Shown: positions 1 to 7,478 of the stretch, one piece after another
Layout of the letters: every line of letters begins with the position of its first letter
Numbering within the stretch: the stretch's first letter is position 1
Source: Candidatus Rifleibacteriota bacterium
GTDB taxonomy: Bacteria; Muiribacteriota; Ozemobacteria; Ozemobacterales; Ozemobacteraceae
Length of the DNA stretch: 40,242 nt
Assembly: GCA_028689875.1 (NCBI GenBank)
Contig: JAQVCG010000011.1
Location: 1 to 40,242, forward strand
Direction: 5' to 3'
Program-made: the position numbers and the translations under genes
Notes under the pieces: model-generated
What the model was told of the DNA's origin: nothing
What the model saw: the letters and a program-made list of their open reading frames with translations, nothing else
Databases searched by the model: none

Positions 1-1
1 A

Positions 2-589
2 GGCAAAGAATCAAATCGCCTCTGGATAGTTGACCCCATAGACGGCACAAAAGAATTCATAAACAGAACAGGTGAGTTTTCTATTCAAGTCGCCTTAGCA
101 ATCAACGGAATCTTATCATTAGGAGCAGTATATCAGCCCACTTCTTCGATACTTTATCTAGCAGCTAAGAACGAAGGTTGCTGGCAATATTCTTATGAAA
201 CAAATTGGAAAAGGCTATATGTTTCTGAATCATACACACCCAATCTAACGCTTGCTGTAAGCCGAAATCACCCTTGTCCACTCGGCCAAAAAATACACAA
301 ATCTCTGAACGGCACAAATCAAATCTCAAGAGGTGGGGTTGGACTAAAACTAATGGCAATAGCTAAGCATGAGGCCAATTATTACATAAATAATTCCAAC
401 AAAACGAAGGCTTGGGATTCAGCTGCACCAGAGATTTTATTTGAAGAGGCTGGCGGCATTATTACAGATCTCAAAGGAAATAGTTTTTCTTATGACCCCA
501 AAGATTACCGTCACAAGAAAGGTTTAGTTGCCTCTTGTTCAAAGGAACTTCATGAAAAAGTTTTAAAACTTGCCCAAATTTACAGTTAA
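2..589 (+). CDS. cysQ: 3'(2'),5'-bisphosphate nucleotidase / inositol monophosphatase family, 5'-partial
   Basis: The frame is open from the first bases of the window to the stop at 587-589, so the N-terminus lies outside. Near the left edge it encodes the family's metal-binding signature WIVDPIDGTKEFI, whose two Asp residues bind Mg2+. Further on, the segment KAWDSAAPEILFEEAGG carries the conserved WD dipeptide and the following glycine-rich turn. Family members hydrolyse 3'-phosphoadenosine 5'-phosphate (PAP) or inositol phosphates. The KEF extension after the DGT is typical of CysQ rather than SuhB, so PAP removal in sulfur metabolism is the likely role. An internal ATG at 353 is not the true start because the upstream frame is clearly coding. 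Confidence 0.9.
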   Translation, partial: GKESNRLWIVDPIDGTKEFINRTGEFSIQVALAINGILSLGAVYQPTSSILYLAAKNEGCWQYSYETNWKRLYVSESYTPNLTLAVSRNHPCPLGQKIHKSLNGTNQISRGGVGLKLMAIAKHEANYYINNSNKTKAWDSAAPEILFEEAGGIITDLKGNSFSYDPKDYRHKKGLVASCSKELHEKVLKLAQIYS

Positions 590-636
590 TAATTCTGCAT
601 TATCAGCCGAGACTGTAAATAAAACTAGGACAAGGT

Positions 637-834
637 ATGTATTTATTAAAACACTGGTTCAGAAAAAAATTTCCATTCAAAGATTATGAAAAAGCTATAA
701 TTGACCCTGATCCCATTATCGAAAAACGAAAAAGACTTCTAAAACAAGCTCAAGAAGAAATAAGAAACAATATAAAAAAAGAAATTTTGATTAAACTTCT
801 CTATGATACAAATCAACAAGACAATAGCTGCTGA
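637..834 (+). CDS. small lysine-rich hypothetical protein (65 aa)
   Basis: Not recognised. The ATG at 637 is preceded by AGGA at 627-630 with a 6-base gap, a usable ribosome-binding site. The product is highly charged and rich in Lys, Arg, Glu and Ile, with a predicted helical middle (about residues 27-55) and no membrane segment or cysteine motif apart from one Cys at the end. It lies 47 bases downstream of the cysQ-like gene on the same strand and could be its distal operon partner. Coding status rests only on the ribosome-binding site and the clean open frame. Confidence 0.5.
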   Translation: MYLLKHWFRKKFPFKDYEKAIIDPDPIIEKRKRLLKQAQEEIRNNIKKEILIKLLYDTNQQDNSC

Positions 835-940
835 AATATATTTTTTAATTATTTTTTAGTTTTAGCATTATTAAAGCATTTAGGGGCAATTATTTTTTTT
901 TAACCTACTCCTGAAGTGAAATTGACTTTCTAAATGAGAT

Positions 941-969
941 TTGCATATGAGCCGATAAGTATATATAAT
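941..969 (+). promoter_or_regulatory. sigma70-type promoter for the 1008 gene
   Basis: TTGCAT at 941-946 and a perfect TATAAT at 964-969 are separated by exactly 17 bases. Transcription would start near 976, giving a leader of about 30 bases before the ATG at 1008. The surrounding 835-1007 gap is otherwise very AT-rich and shows no convincing gene. Confidence 0.7.
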
Positions 970-1007
970 CGCAAAACTGGCGAAGTCTATTTTCGAAAGA
1001 GGTAAAA

Positions 1008-1268
1008 ATGAACACATCAACTATCGTTGCTACAACCGAAACTACCCCTAAAAATCACACTACTGACGCAGCAATCGCAACTTCTTCAATAGACGGGCAG
1101 GCCCCAACAATGGAAGCATTAGTGAATCTTTATAACTCTCAGGACAGAGAATGCTGGCTGTGCAATAAAATTTCGAATAAATTTGTCAACAACGAAGAAT
1201 TATCTGATGACGATCAATGGCACTTCACCTCTTGTGTATTAAGCTGGGAGTATGTTCACAAACATTAA
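1008..1268 (+). CDS. small Cys/His-containing hypothetical protein (86 aa)
   Basis: Not recognised. A strong ribosome-binding site (GAAAGAGG, about 6 bases before the ATG) and a good promoter upstream support it as a real gene. The first 30 residues are rich in Thr and Ala and probably disordered. The second half carries CWLC (about residues 47-50), a later single Cys in HFTSC and a His-rich C-terminus (HKH). These could make a Cys/His metal site or a redox-active pair, but no known zinc-finger spacing is obeyed. There is no signal peptide or membrane helix, so it is probably cytoplasmic. It is the first gene of the run leading into the transglycosylase and pilin-like genes. Confidence 0.7.
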   Translation: MNTSTIVATTETTPKNHTTDAAIATSSIDGQAPTMEALVNLYNSQDRECWLCNKISNKFVNNEELSDDDQWHFTSCVLSWEYVHKH

Positions 1269-1333
1269 TTTCTAAGTTTTAATTGCGTTTCTGCCGAATT
1301 CTATTGAGAGCTATTATCTCATGGGAGCAGATA

Positions 1334-2395
1334 TTGAAACTGAAATATCCTTACGCCATAATAACCGGCCTGTTGATCTGCCTAAATGTAGCAACATCTC
1401 ATGCGGCGATTTATTCTTATCGCGATGAGCATGGACGCTTGTTTTTAACAGACAGTCCCCCTAACAGTAAATACAAAATAGTTGTAACTACAAAAAAGGA
1501 ATGCGAAGCTCCGGATTCACCGGATTCAGTTCATCATTCCACAAAACAAACATTTTTACTTCCAAATGACGATTCTTTCAGCAACCACATAAATGAAGCA
1601 GCAAAATTGTATGATTTAGATCCCTATCTTATTAAATCAATTATAAAAGCTGAATCAGATTTTGATCCGAGTGCAAAGTCAGCAAGAGGAGCAAAAGGTT
1701 TAATGCAGCTGATGCCGGCAACCGCTAAACTTGTAGGCTGTGATAATGAATTTGATGCCCGAGACAACATTCTTGGAGGCTCAAGCTATTTCAAAATGAT
1801 GCTTAAACGCTTTAGCGGAAACACAGACTTAGCCTTAGCTGCTTATAATGCAGGCCCTGGAAACGTAGATAAATACAAAGGAATTCCTCCTTTCAGAGAG
1901 ACCAAAAACTACGTTAGAAAAGTTAACCATTATTATAAACAATATACATCCGAACAAATGGCAGATAATAAGCATAGCGAAACAAAAATTCACCGATTGC
2001 CTGTAGCAAACACAGATCTTTCACTTCACTTAAAAAAGGCTTATAAAAAATTCATCGAAGATGATGTAGAAGGAGCTTTATCAGAATATAGAGAGATTGT
2101 TTCCGTTTATCCGAGAAACACTCAAGCACTATACAATCTTGCTTGTATTCTTGACATAGAACGATGCTATGATGAAGCTATAGATATTTATAAATCTGCA
2201 CTTAAACAAGACCCGTTTTTGGATAAAGCGCTGTATAATATGGCAGTAATATTTGAAAAAATTGGAATGAACAAAGAGGCAGTGAAAACTTGGAATAAAT
2301 ACATAAAAATTGCACAAGATGAAGAAAAAATAGCACAAGCTGAGCGATTCATCAAAGAATTGAATGAATACACCGCAATGAAAAAGAAGAGGTGA
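1334..2395 (+). CDS. periplasmic lytic transglycosylase (SLT, family 1) with DUF4124-like N-terminus and C-terminal TPRs
   Basis: Cleaves the MurNAc-GlcNAc bond of peptidoglycan. The chosen start is the TTG at 1334: GGGAG lies 6 bases upstream, and the product then begins with a textbook signal peptide (K-L-K, hydrophobic core, cleavage after SHA). An upstream in-frame TTG at 1283 would add 17 residues but spoil this. After cleavage, IYSYRDEHGRLFLTDSPP resembles the DUF4124 domain. The SLT domain follows, with catalytic Glu107 in KAESDFDP, then GLMQLMPATA and AAYNAGPGNV. Roughly residues 228-335 form two to three TPR-type helical repeats. The SLT-TPR combination beside pilin-like genes suggests local wall remodelling for an envelope-spanning machine; that link is inference. 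Confidence 0.88.
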   Translation: MKLKYPYAIITGLLICLNVATSHAAIYSYRDEHGRLFLTDSPPNSKYKIVVTTKKECEAPDSPDSVHHSTKQTFLLPNDDSFSNHINEAAKLYDLDPYLIKSIIKAESDFDPSAKSARGAKGLMQLMPATAKLVGCDNEFDARDNILGGSSYFKMMLKRFSGNTDLALAAYNAGPGNVDKYKGIPPFRETKNYVRKVNHYYKQYTSEQMADNKHSETKIHRLPVANTDLSLHLKKAYKKFIEDDVEGALSEYREIVSVYPRNTQALYNLACILDIERCYDEAIDIYKSALKQDPFLDKALYNMAVIFEKIGMNKEAVKTWNKYIKIAQDEEKIAQAERFIKELNEYTAMKKKR

Positions 2396-2401
2396 AGATA
2401 T

Positions 2402-2782
2402 ATGGAAGCCAACACATCAAGATCACTTTTCGAAAAACTGCTTTATTTGGGAATAGCAACTTTTTTTCTATGGCCATTTATACAACTTTATTCCGTTAAG
2501 GCTATTCCGCTTTTTGATTCTGACACACACTTAAGAGCTTCTGTAGCTCTTGAAAACCTCATGGAAGAAGCCTTATGCCGTCCATACGAATTCAGTATAG
2601 CGGAGACTAAATTTTTTCCTATAAAAGGATATGAAGATTTAAATCTAATGGGCAAAATTGACATAGCTCCACATCCCACATATGAATCAAACGTAATTAT
2701 TAAAGCGCAAGTAATGTGGGGTTCTTTTCCATTTCATAAAAATCTATCATTAGAATATATCGGTGCGAGAACAAAATCATGA
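2402..2782 (+). CDS. PilV/GspI-like minor pilin-type membrane protein (126 aa)
   Basis: A single N-terminal membrane segment (about residues 12-31) is followed by a soluble region beginning ASVALENLMEEALCRPYEF, which resembles the post-helix segment of PilV/GspI minor pilins (typically AxxLAENLMEE). No canonical Gly/Glu prepilin cleavage motif precedes the hydrophobic stretch, so processing by prepilin peptidase is doubtful. It starts 6 bases after the transglycosylase stop and overlaps the next gene by ATGA (2779-2782), indicating one operon. The assignment is by pattern and context only. Confidence 0.6.
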   Translation: MEANTSRSLFEKLLYLGIATFFLWPFIQLYSVKAIPLFDSDTHLRASVALENLMEEALCRPYEFSIAETKFFPIKGYEDLNLMGKIDIAPHPTYESNVIIKAQVMWGSFPFHKNLSLEYIGARTKS

Positions 2783-3297
2783 TCCATAAAAAAAATGGTG
2801 TAACAGTGTGGGAAATACTATTATTTACTGTATTCTTAGCAGTATCTATTGGAGCATCAGTATTTTTCTTTTTTATCAACTCGACAGATATGCAAAAAGC
2901 CCAACAAAAATATGGCTGGGTAAAAAATGTAAATTCTGTATTAGATGATGTTTCCTTAGAAATTGCAAATGCTGTAGTATTGTCGCATCCATTTAATGGT
3001 ACATCGAAAGAATGTTTTTATAGGGGCGCGAGCGACCATTCGACACTTGAACCAGAGGCTTTTGAAGAAGGATTTATTTTTTCTGAAGACCTTTTTTATT
3101 ACGTTTCTAAGGAGCCTAATGTTAGTAACGTCGCACGATTTGGAAAGCACAGAAATCCAATTTTATCAAATTGTAAAAATGGAATCTTTAATCGCAAATC
3201 TGCCAATCAGATTGAGATTTATTTTAAAATGAATTCTCCCAATGGAACAGAAACTGACAGAGAGTTTCGAAGAATAATAAATTTGAGGAACAAATGA
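2779..3297 (+). CDS. prepilin-like minor pilin (PilW/GspJ-type), 172 aa
   Basis: The N-terminus reads MIHKKNGVTVWEILLFTVFL. This fits a class III-type prepilin signal: a short basic leader, Gly7 as the cleavage point, and Glu12 at +5 of the mature protein, followed by a hydrophobic helix. The mature part has little recognisable homology and contains a few Cys residues. It overlaps the previous gene (ATGA) and the next gene (ATGA at 3294-3297), so the three are translationally coupled. PilW/GspJ-like identity is inferred from order (PilV-, PilW-, PilX-like) rather than from domain similarity. Confidence 0.65.
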   Translation: MIHKKNGVTVWEILLFTVFLAVSIGASVFFFFINSTDMQKAQQKYGWVKNVNSVLDDVSLEIANAVVLSHPFNGTSKECFYRGASDHSTLEPEAFEEGFIFSEDLFYYVSKEPNVSNVARFGKHRNPILSNCKNGIFNRKSANQIEIYFKMNSPNGTETDREFRRIINLRNK

Positions 3298-5066
3298 GCC
3301 AGACACAGGAAAACAAACATTCTTTTTTCCCTATTTACGTAATGATAGCTTTTTCATTACTTCTGATTGGCGCTTTATTTTACCGTGTTTATCTTGCCGA
3401 CAAAGATCTCGGGAAAATTAAAATAGAAAAAATTCAAGCGCGATTAGCAGCTGAGTCTGGAATAAACTACGCAATTGCAAAAATAAGTGATTCTATAAAC
3501 TTTTCGCAACAATCTTTTGGCGGTGAAATTTTATCTTCCACAGATTTATCTAATATTTTAGAAAAACAAGATTGGCAAGAAGTTGGTTCTAAAACTAATG
3601 CTGCGTTCAGAATAATTTCAGTAAGAAAAGTTGATACAGATGACGACAAAGCCACCCCATTGATTAATGAAGGACTCAGATACCGTATTTTAAGTGAAGG
3701 AAAATGCAGGAATCACAGATACACAACCAATGCAATCATTCAAATATATGATTTATCAAAAACATTCGGAGTTTTTCAAAGCTTAGACGAATACTATTAC
3801 GGAACCCCGATACGTCCATGGATAGAAGTTTGTGGGTCTCTTGAAAAATTTGTGAATGCAAACAAAAATATGTTTATTGAAAACAAATTAAACCGCTTTG
3901 GTCTTTGTTTAGATGCAGATTTATTACTAAAAATTTATACCCCAGAACTTCCCTCTCCATTTAAACAAGCCGAAGGTGAAAAAATCATTTCAGGAAACTT
4001 TGGCAGATACTACCGCAAAATAGGTAATTCCCCTTCATTTGGGCCCATTTACTCTTCATACCCCATAATCATTGATAATCACACCTTTAATGATGCTTTA
4101 CAAACAGCTTTATATATTTATAAAAGGCCGCAAAACCAAGCAAAAATCAATTTTGAAAACAAATTAATAGCTGTTAATTCAAGTTTGAGAGTTCAAAAAG
4201 CAGCGGATCGTATTGAAAGCAAAAACTCAACAGATTTAATAGTTGATTTTGACTCTGAGGACTACAAGTCATTTATTCCGCCTTGGCGACCTAATATTGA
4301 ATACTTAAGAGAACTAAGTAAAAGCCGATTCGGTATTTATATAGACGAAGCGGGTAAAGGTCATCAAAATGGCAAGCCAACATCAGTTGATTATCACCCC
4401 GGTTCAGGAGACTTTTTCTCTGACAGTTACATGGGGCCAAATTCACCAAAAATCGAGAATGATGAGCTCGTTGACAAAAAATATATAGTTTTGGCAAGCG
4501 ACGGAAAATATAACGGCTACAATAATTTAAGTATTGCGAATTTAAATGGTGCACGCATATTGTTTTCAGAGCGTTCTATTTTCATACGGGGAGAAATTGA
4601 GTCAGACTTAGTTATAGTAACCCCCGGACACATTTTTATTACAGGCCCGACAAATATAGATTCAAACTTAAATTTAATGCTTATAGGTGAACAAGGCACA
4701 GCAATTTCAGCTGCAGACCTTCAAGAAATAATTGCAGCTAAAAAACCCGGCGAAGATTTTATTGATGCCGCAAGAGAATGGATAATAAAAGCAATAATTT
4801 ATAAGCCCGGCGCCGGGGTTTATGCTTCAACTTTACCCAGTAATTCCGAAGGCGAAATAAATTTTAGAGGATTATTTGACGGAAAAAGCCTAAAGCTAAA
4901 AATTAAAGGTAGTTGTATTGGCGGAAATCTGCAAAGATGGATTGACAATACCGAATTAGATTCGATTAGCATAGAACATTTTGAAAACTCTGCCGAAAGA
5001 TTATGTCTTAGACCATTGAGTGCGAATGTTCTTAAAATTAACACTGAGCCGGAAAACATTGATTAA
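3294..5066 (+). CDS. PilX/GspK-like large minor pilin-type protein (590 aa)
   Basis: One N-terminal membrane helix (about residues 12-30) is followed by QARLAAESGINYAIAKI. That AAESG-x-x-YA motif after the helix is characteristic of PilX/GspK-type proteins. The leader lacks the usual Gly-Phe cleavage site. The remaining ~530 residues are rich in Asn, Ser and aromatics and look beta-rich; they resemble no domain I know. Length is about twice that of typical PilX, suggesting a large exposed domain. It overlaps the preceding prepilin-like gene by 4 bases. A tip or adhesin-presenting role for a type IV pilus or secretion pseudopilus is inference. Confidence 0.6.
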   Translation: MSQTQENKHSFFPIYVMIAFSLLLIGALFYRVYLADKDLGKIKIEKIQARLAAESGINYAIAKISDSINFSQQSFGGEILSSTDLSNILEKQDWQEVGSKTNAAFRIISVRKVDTDDDKATPLINEGLRYRILSEGKCRNHRYTTNAIIQIYDLSKTFGVFQSLDEYYYGTPIRPWIEVCGSLEKFVNANKNMFIENKLNRFGLCLDADLLLKIYTPELPSPFKQAEGEKIISGNFGRYYRKIGNSPSFGPIYSSYPIIIDNHTFNDALQTALYIYKRPQNQAKINFENKLIAVNSSLRVQKAADRIESKNSTDLIVDFDSEDYKSFIPPWRPNIEYLRELSKSRFGIYIDEAGKGHQNGKPTSVDYHPGSGDFFSDSYMGPNSPKIENDELVDKKYIVLASDGKYNGYNNLSIANLNGARILFSERSIFIRGEIESDLVIVTPGHIFITGPTNIDSNLNLMLIGEQGTAISAADLQEIIAAKKPGEDFIDAAREWIIKAIIYKPGAGVYASTLPSNSEGEINFRGLFDGKSLKLKIKGSCIGGNLQRWIDNTELDSISIEHFENSAERLCLRPLSANVLKINTEPENID

Positions 5067-5083
5067 AACAGACAGGTGATATT

Positions 5084-5770
5084 ATGTATCTTTTGAACAA
5101 TTTAAATAAAGTAAAAAGTGAAATTGCCAATGCACTTATAACATCAGGCAGGGAACAGCAAAATGTTGAAATTATTGCTGTTTCTAAAACAGTTAGTTCT
5201 GAAGAAATACGAAAATTGTATTCGTATGGACAACAAAGTTTTGCAGAAAATCGTCCGCAAGCATTAAGAGATAAAACAAAGGAATTGAGCGACTTAAACA
5301 TTAAATGGCATTTTATTGGACACTTGCAAACAAATAAAATTAAATACGTTTACCCAAACTCTGCTCTTGTGCATTCTGTTGACCGAATAGAACTAATTGA
5401 AGAATTTAAAAAATATGCCGAGAAAACAGGTGTTGTTTGCCCATTTTTACTTCAAGTTCATATTTCCGGCGAATCAACAAAACAAGGATTCGCCCCTTCT
5501 GAAATACTTGACATCATAAAACAATATAATAACGACAACAGATTAAGCATAAAAGGCTTAATGGGCATGGCTCCTTTAAATTCTGATACCCAAACAACCA
5601 AACAATGTTTTAAAAATCTCTCGACTTTATTTAATGATAGTCGTCAATTAGAAGGTAGTTCATACAAGGCAGAAGTTTTATCAATGGGAATGTCAGGTGA
5701 TTATATTTTGGCTGTTTCAGAAGGTTCAACAATGGTTAGAATAGGTTCAGCAATTTTTAATCACGAATAA
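5084..5770 (+). CDS. yggS: YggS-family pyridoxal phosphate homeostasis protein
   Basis: A cytoplasmic PLP-binding protein with the alanine-racemase-type TIM barrel fold that controls free PLP levels. Diagnostic motifs are IIAVSKT with the PLP lysine Lys35, SFAENRPQ, WHFIGHLQTNK, LVHSVDR, IKGLMGMAPLN, LSMGMSGDY and, at the end, MVRIGSAIF. Full length at 228 residues. AGGTGAT lies 5 bases before the ATG. It starts 18 bases after the PilX-like gene, probably as the distal gene of the same transcript, and ends directly against the convergent peptidase gene. Confidence 0.95.
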   Translation: MYLLNNLNKVKSEIANALITSGREQQNVEIIAVSKTVSSEEIRKLYSYGQQSFAENRPQALRDKTKELSDLNIKWHFIGHLQTNKIKYVYPNSALVHSVDRIELIEEFKKYAEKTGVVCPFLLQVHISGESTKQGFAPSEILDIIKQYNNDNRLSIKGLMGMAPLNSDTQTTKQCFKNLSTLFNDSRQLEGSSYKAEVLSMGMSGDYILAVSEGSTMVRIGSAIFNHE

Positions 5771-7015
5771 TCATTCTGGTAATTTGAGCATATTAATTAC
5801 TGCTCCCCATCCCTTGTTTGCAATTAACTGAGATGTTTTATTAAGAGACATCGCATACAACCTTTTTGCCTCAACAGAATCAGGTTTTGATTTAAAACCT
5901 AATTCGATCTGTTTTGCGCATAAATCTGATTGAATCAATTCATTCTTATATATATCTTCAAGATATTCTAAATCTGTTTCAAAAATCTGCGCTAATCCCT
6001 CATTGAGCCAAACAGGAGCTTTTCCTTCAGACAAATTAAAAACTAAATGATGGGTATATTCGTGTCGAATAGTTTTTTTAAGAGTTTCATAAGAACAATT
6101 TGCAGAAACCGGTATTTTTATGGTTCCGTCATACATACCGGCAGCCCATTTTGGAAGTTCATGCACATATCTAAAGTCAGAATTATTCATAACAGTGACT
6201 TCAGTCAAATTTTCGGGATAAAATTCTAAATATCCACCGATTTCATTATAAGCCTCTTCAAGGATCTCCAGTATTTCTTCAATTTTTTCCGGTAAAAAAT
6301 TAGCCGGGTAAGTTAATTTAAAATGTACATTTGAAAGTTTTCTTTGATTGTCTTCTACAAGCACTTCTCTCTCTATTTTTTTTAGAAGTTCAATTATTTC
6401 TTTATTTTCAGGAAGTAATTCAGACGCCAAACCTAAATAATATTTGCTATTTTTGAAATCGCCTGACTTATATAGAAGTTTTCCGAGCATTACCAATACC
6501 TCTAGGTTCGGCTCAGAATTATCTGAATATTGTTGTAAGAATTCTATCGCCATTTCATTATTTTGTATTTTCTGCATTGCCAAAGCAACTTTTGCAACAA
6601 GCTCCGGATCATTCGGGCGCAAAGCAACTACGTCTTTTGCTTCATTTTCTGCCAAATTTTGATTTTTTAAATTTATATATACTGCAAGCAAATTTAGGCG
6701 AACAGAAACATCTTCCGGCTTTTGCGCTTTTGCAGCCATAAAGCATCTGATTGCATCAGGGTATTTTTTCTCAGAAGCAAAAAAGACACCCAAATTGTTT
6801 CTGGCACAGGCAAGGTTCGCCATTGCGGTATCATTGAAAGGATTTGTACGACAAGCGTTTTCAAAGTCTTTAATTGCGCCTGTTATATCGCCTTTTCTTA
6901 TTTTTTCTATTCCAAGACTGTTAAATAACCAAGATTCTTCTTGGTTATCAGCTTGTAATACGCCCGCAAGAAGACAAAGCAGAAAGGGTAATAATATAAT
7001 TTTAACGCGAATCAT
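5771..7015 (-). CDS. secreted TPR-containing gluzincin-type zinc metallopeptidase
   Basis: An N-terminal signal peptide (hydrophobic to about residue 22) precedes a TPR region (about residues 25-220, with repeats such as GDITGAIKDFENACRTNP). The C-terminal half is a peptidase-MA-like domain: H318-E-Y-T-H322 provides two zinc His ligands and the catalytic Glu, and WLNEGLA with Glu339 provides the third ligand. This layout matches bacterial gluzincins of the peptidase_MA/DUF1570 kind. It probably acts in the periplasm; the substrate is unknown. The start lies 11 bases after the stop of the small charged gene and has no clear ribosome-binding site, so coupling to that gene is likely. Confidence 0.82.
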   Translation of the reverse strand: MIRVKIILLPFLLCLLAGVLQADNQEESWLFNSLGIEKIRKGDITGAIKDFENACRTNPFNDTAMANLACARNNLGVFFASEKKYPDAIRCFMAAKAQKPEDVSVRLNLLAVYINLKNQNLAENEAKDVVALRPNDPELVAKVALAMQKIQNNEMAIEFLQQYSDNSEPNLEVLVMLGKLLYKSGDFKNSKYYLGLASELLPENKEIIELLKKIEREVLVEDNQRKLSNVHFKLTYPANFLPEKIEEILEILEEAYNEIGGYLEFYPENLTEVTVMNNSDFRYVHELPKWAAGMYDGTIKIPVSANCSYETLKKTIRHEYTHHLVFNLSEGKAPVWLNEGLAQIFETDLEYLEDIYKNELIQSDLCAKQIELGFKSKPDSVEAKRLYAMSLNKTSQLIANKGWGAVINMLKLPE

Positions 7016-7026
7016 AGCTTATGGTT

Positions 7027-7350
7027 TTAAGCTCTAAAATCAATTTTGTAATGAATTCCATCGGGAATTTTTGGCTTTTCGGCCTTGGGCTCATCTTTTT
7101 TGTTCTTGTTTAGAGTTTCTCTTTTTTCTCTATTTTTTCTGTCTTGTTCTTCTTCGTCTTCTTTTTTTATGGTTTGCCCATCTGTAGGATCAGTTTTTTG
7201 TATTGTTTCTTGCTTTTGGTCAGTTTCATTTTTGTTCATCGTCGCATTACCGGCAACACCGGCTTCATGAGACTTTTGGTTTTCTCTAACTTTTCCGGCA
7301 TCATCGGCATTATATAAGGTCGTTTTAAAATCAATAGGTTTAATTGACAT
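7027..7350 (-). CDS. small highly charged hypothetical protein (107 aa)
   Basis: Not recognised with confidence. A very strong ribosome-binding site (GGGGAGG, 6 bases before the ATG) makes it a real gene. A conserved-looking start, MSIKPIDFK, is followed by a long Lys/Glu/Asp/Gln-rich stretch that is probably disordered or coiled coil, ending in DGIHYKIDFRA. From memory, short proteins beginning with a similar MSIKPIDF sequence occur near motility genes in some Firmicutes, but no such genes are visible here. A TACTAT -10-like box lies at 7370-7375, with only a poor -35. It heads a two-gene unit with the metallopeptidase. Confidence 0.72.
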   Translation of the reverse strand: MSIKPIDFKTTLYNADDAGKVRENQKSHEAGVAGNATMNKNETDQKQETIQKTDPTDGQTIKKEDEEEQDRKNREKRETLNKNKKDEPKAEKPKIPDGIHYKIDFRA

Positions 7351-7426
7351 AAAGAGCCTCCCCTCACTTATAGTATCGGCTTTTTAGGCTTAAAAATCAA
7401 TATAATACAATTTATTCCCCTATACT

Positions 7427-7455
7427 TTGACACAATTAACTGCTAAATGTATATT
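7427..7455 (+). promoter_or_regulatory. sigma70-type promoter for the Tim44/TerB-like gene
   Basis: A perfect TTGACA at 7427-7432 and TATATT at 7450-7455 are spaced by 17 bases. The predicted start near 7462 leaves a short leader containing CGGAG before the ATG at 7479. The promoter faces away from the 7027-7350 gene. Confidence 0.75.
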
Positions 7456-7478
7456 GTGATAAAAGCACGGAGAAATTA

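Noticed and set aside
353-589. Independent 78-residue gene starting at the ATG at 353
   Set aside because: The same frame is open and clearly coding back to the window edge with the WIVDPIDGTKEF motif, so this ATG is internal to the cysQ-like gene.
829-868. Possible terminator after the 65-residue gene (TGCTGAAA/TTTTAGCA)
   Set aside because: The 8-bp stem includes a G-U pair, the loop is about 24 A/T bases, and no T run follows directly.
922-949. TTGACT at 922-927 as the -35 of the 1008 gene
   Set aside because: A 17-base spacer leads only to CATATG-like sequence; the TTGCAT/TATAAT pair further downstream is far better.
1283-1333. Upstream TTG start for the lytic transglycosylase
   Set aside because: It has no ribosome-binding site and would bury the signal peptide. 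The TTG at 1334 has GGGAG 6 bases upstream.
637-5110. Shared MYLL start of the 65-residue protein and YggS as a sign of duplication
   Set aside because: Only four residues match and the sequences diverge at once, so it is chance.
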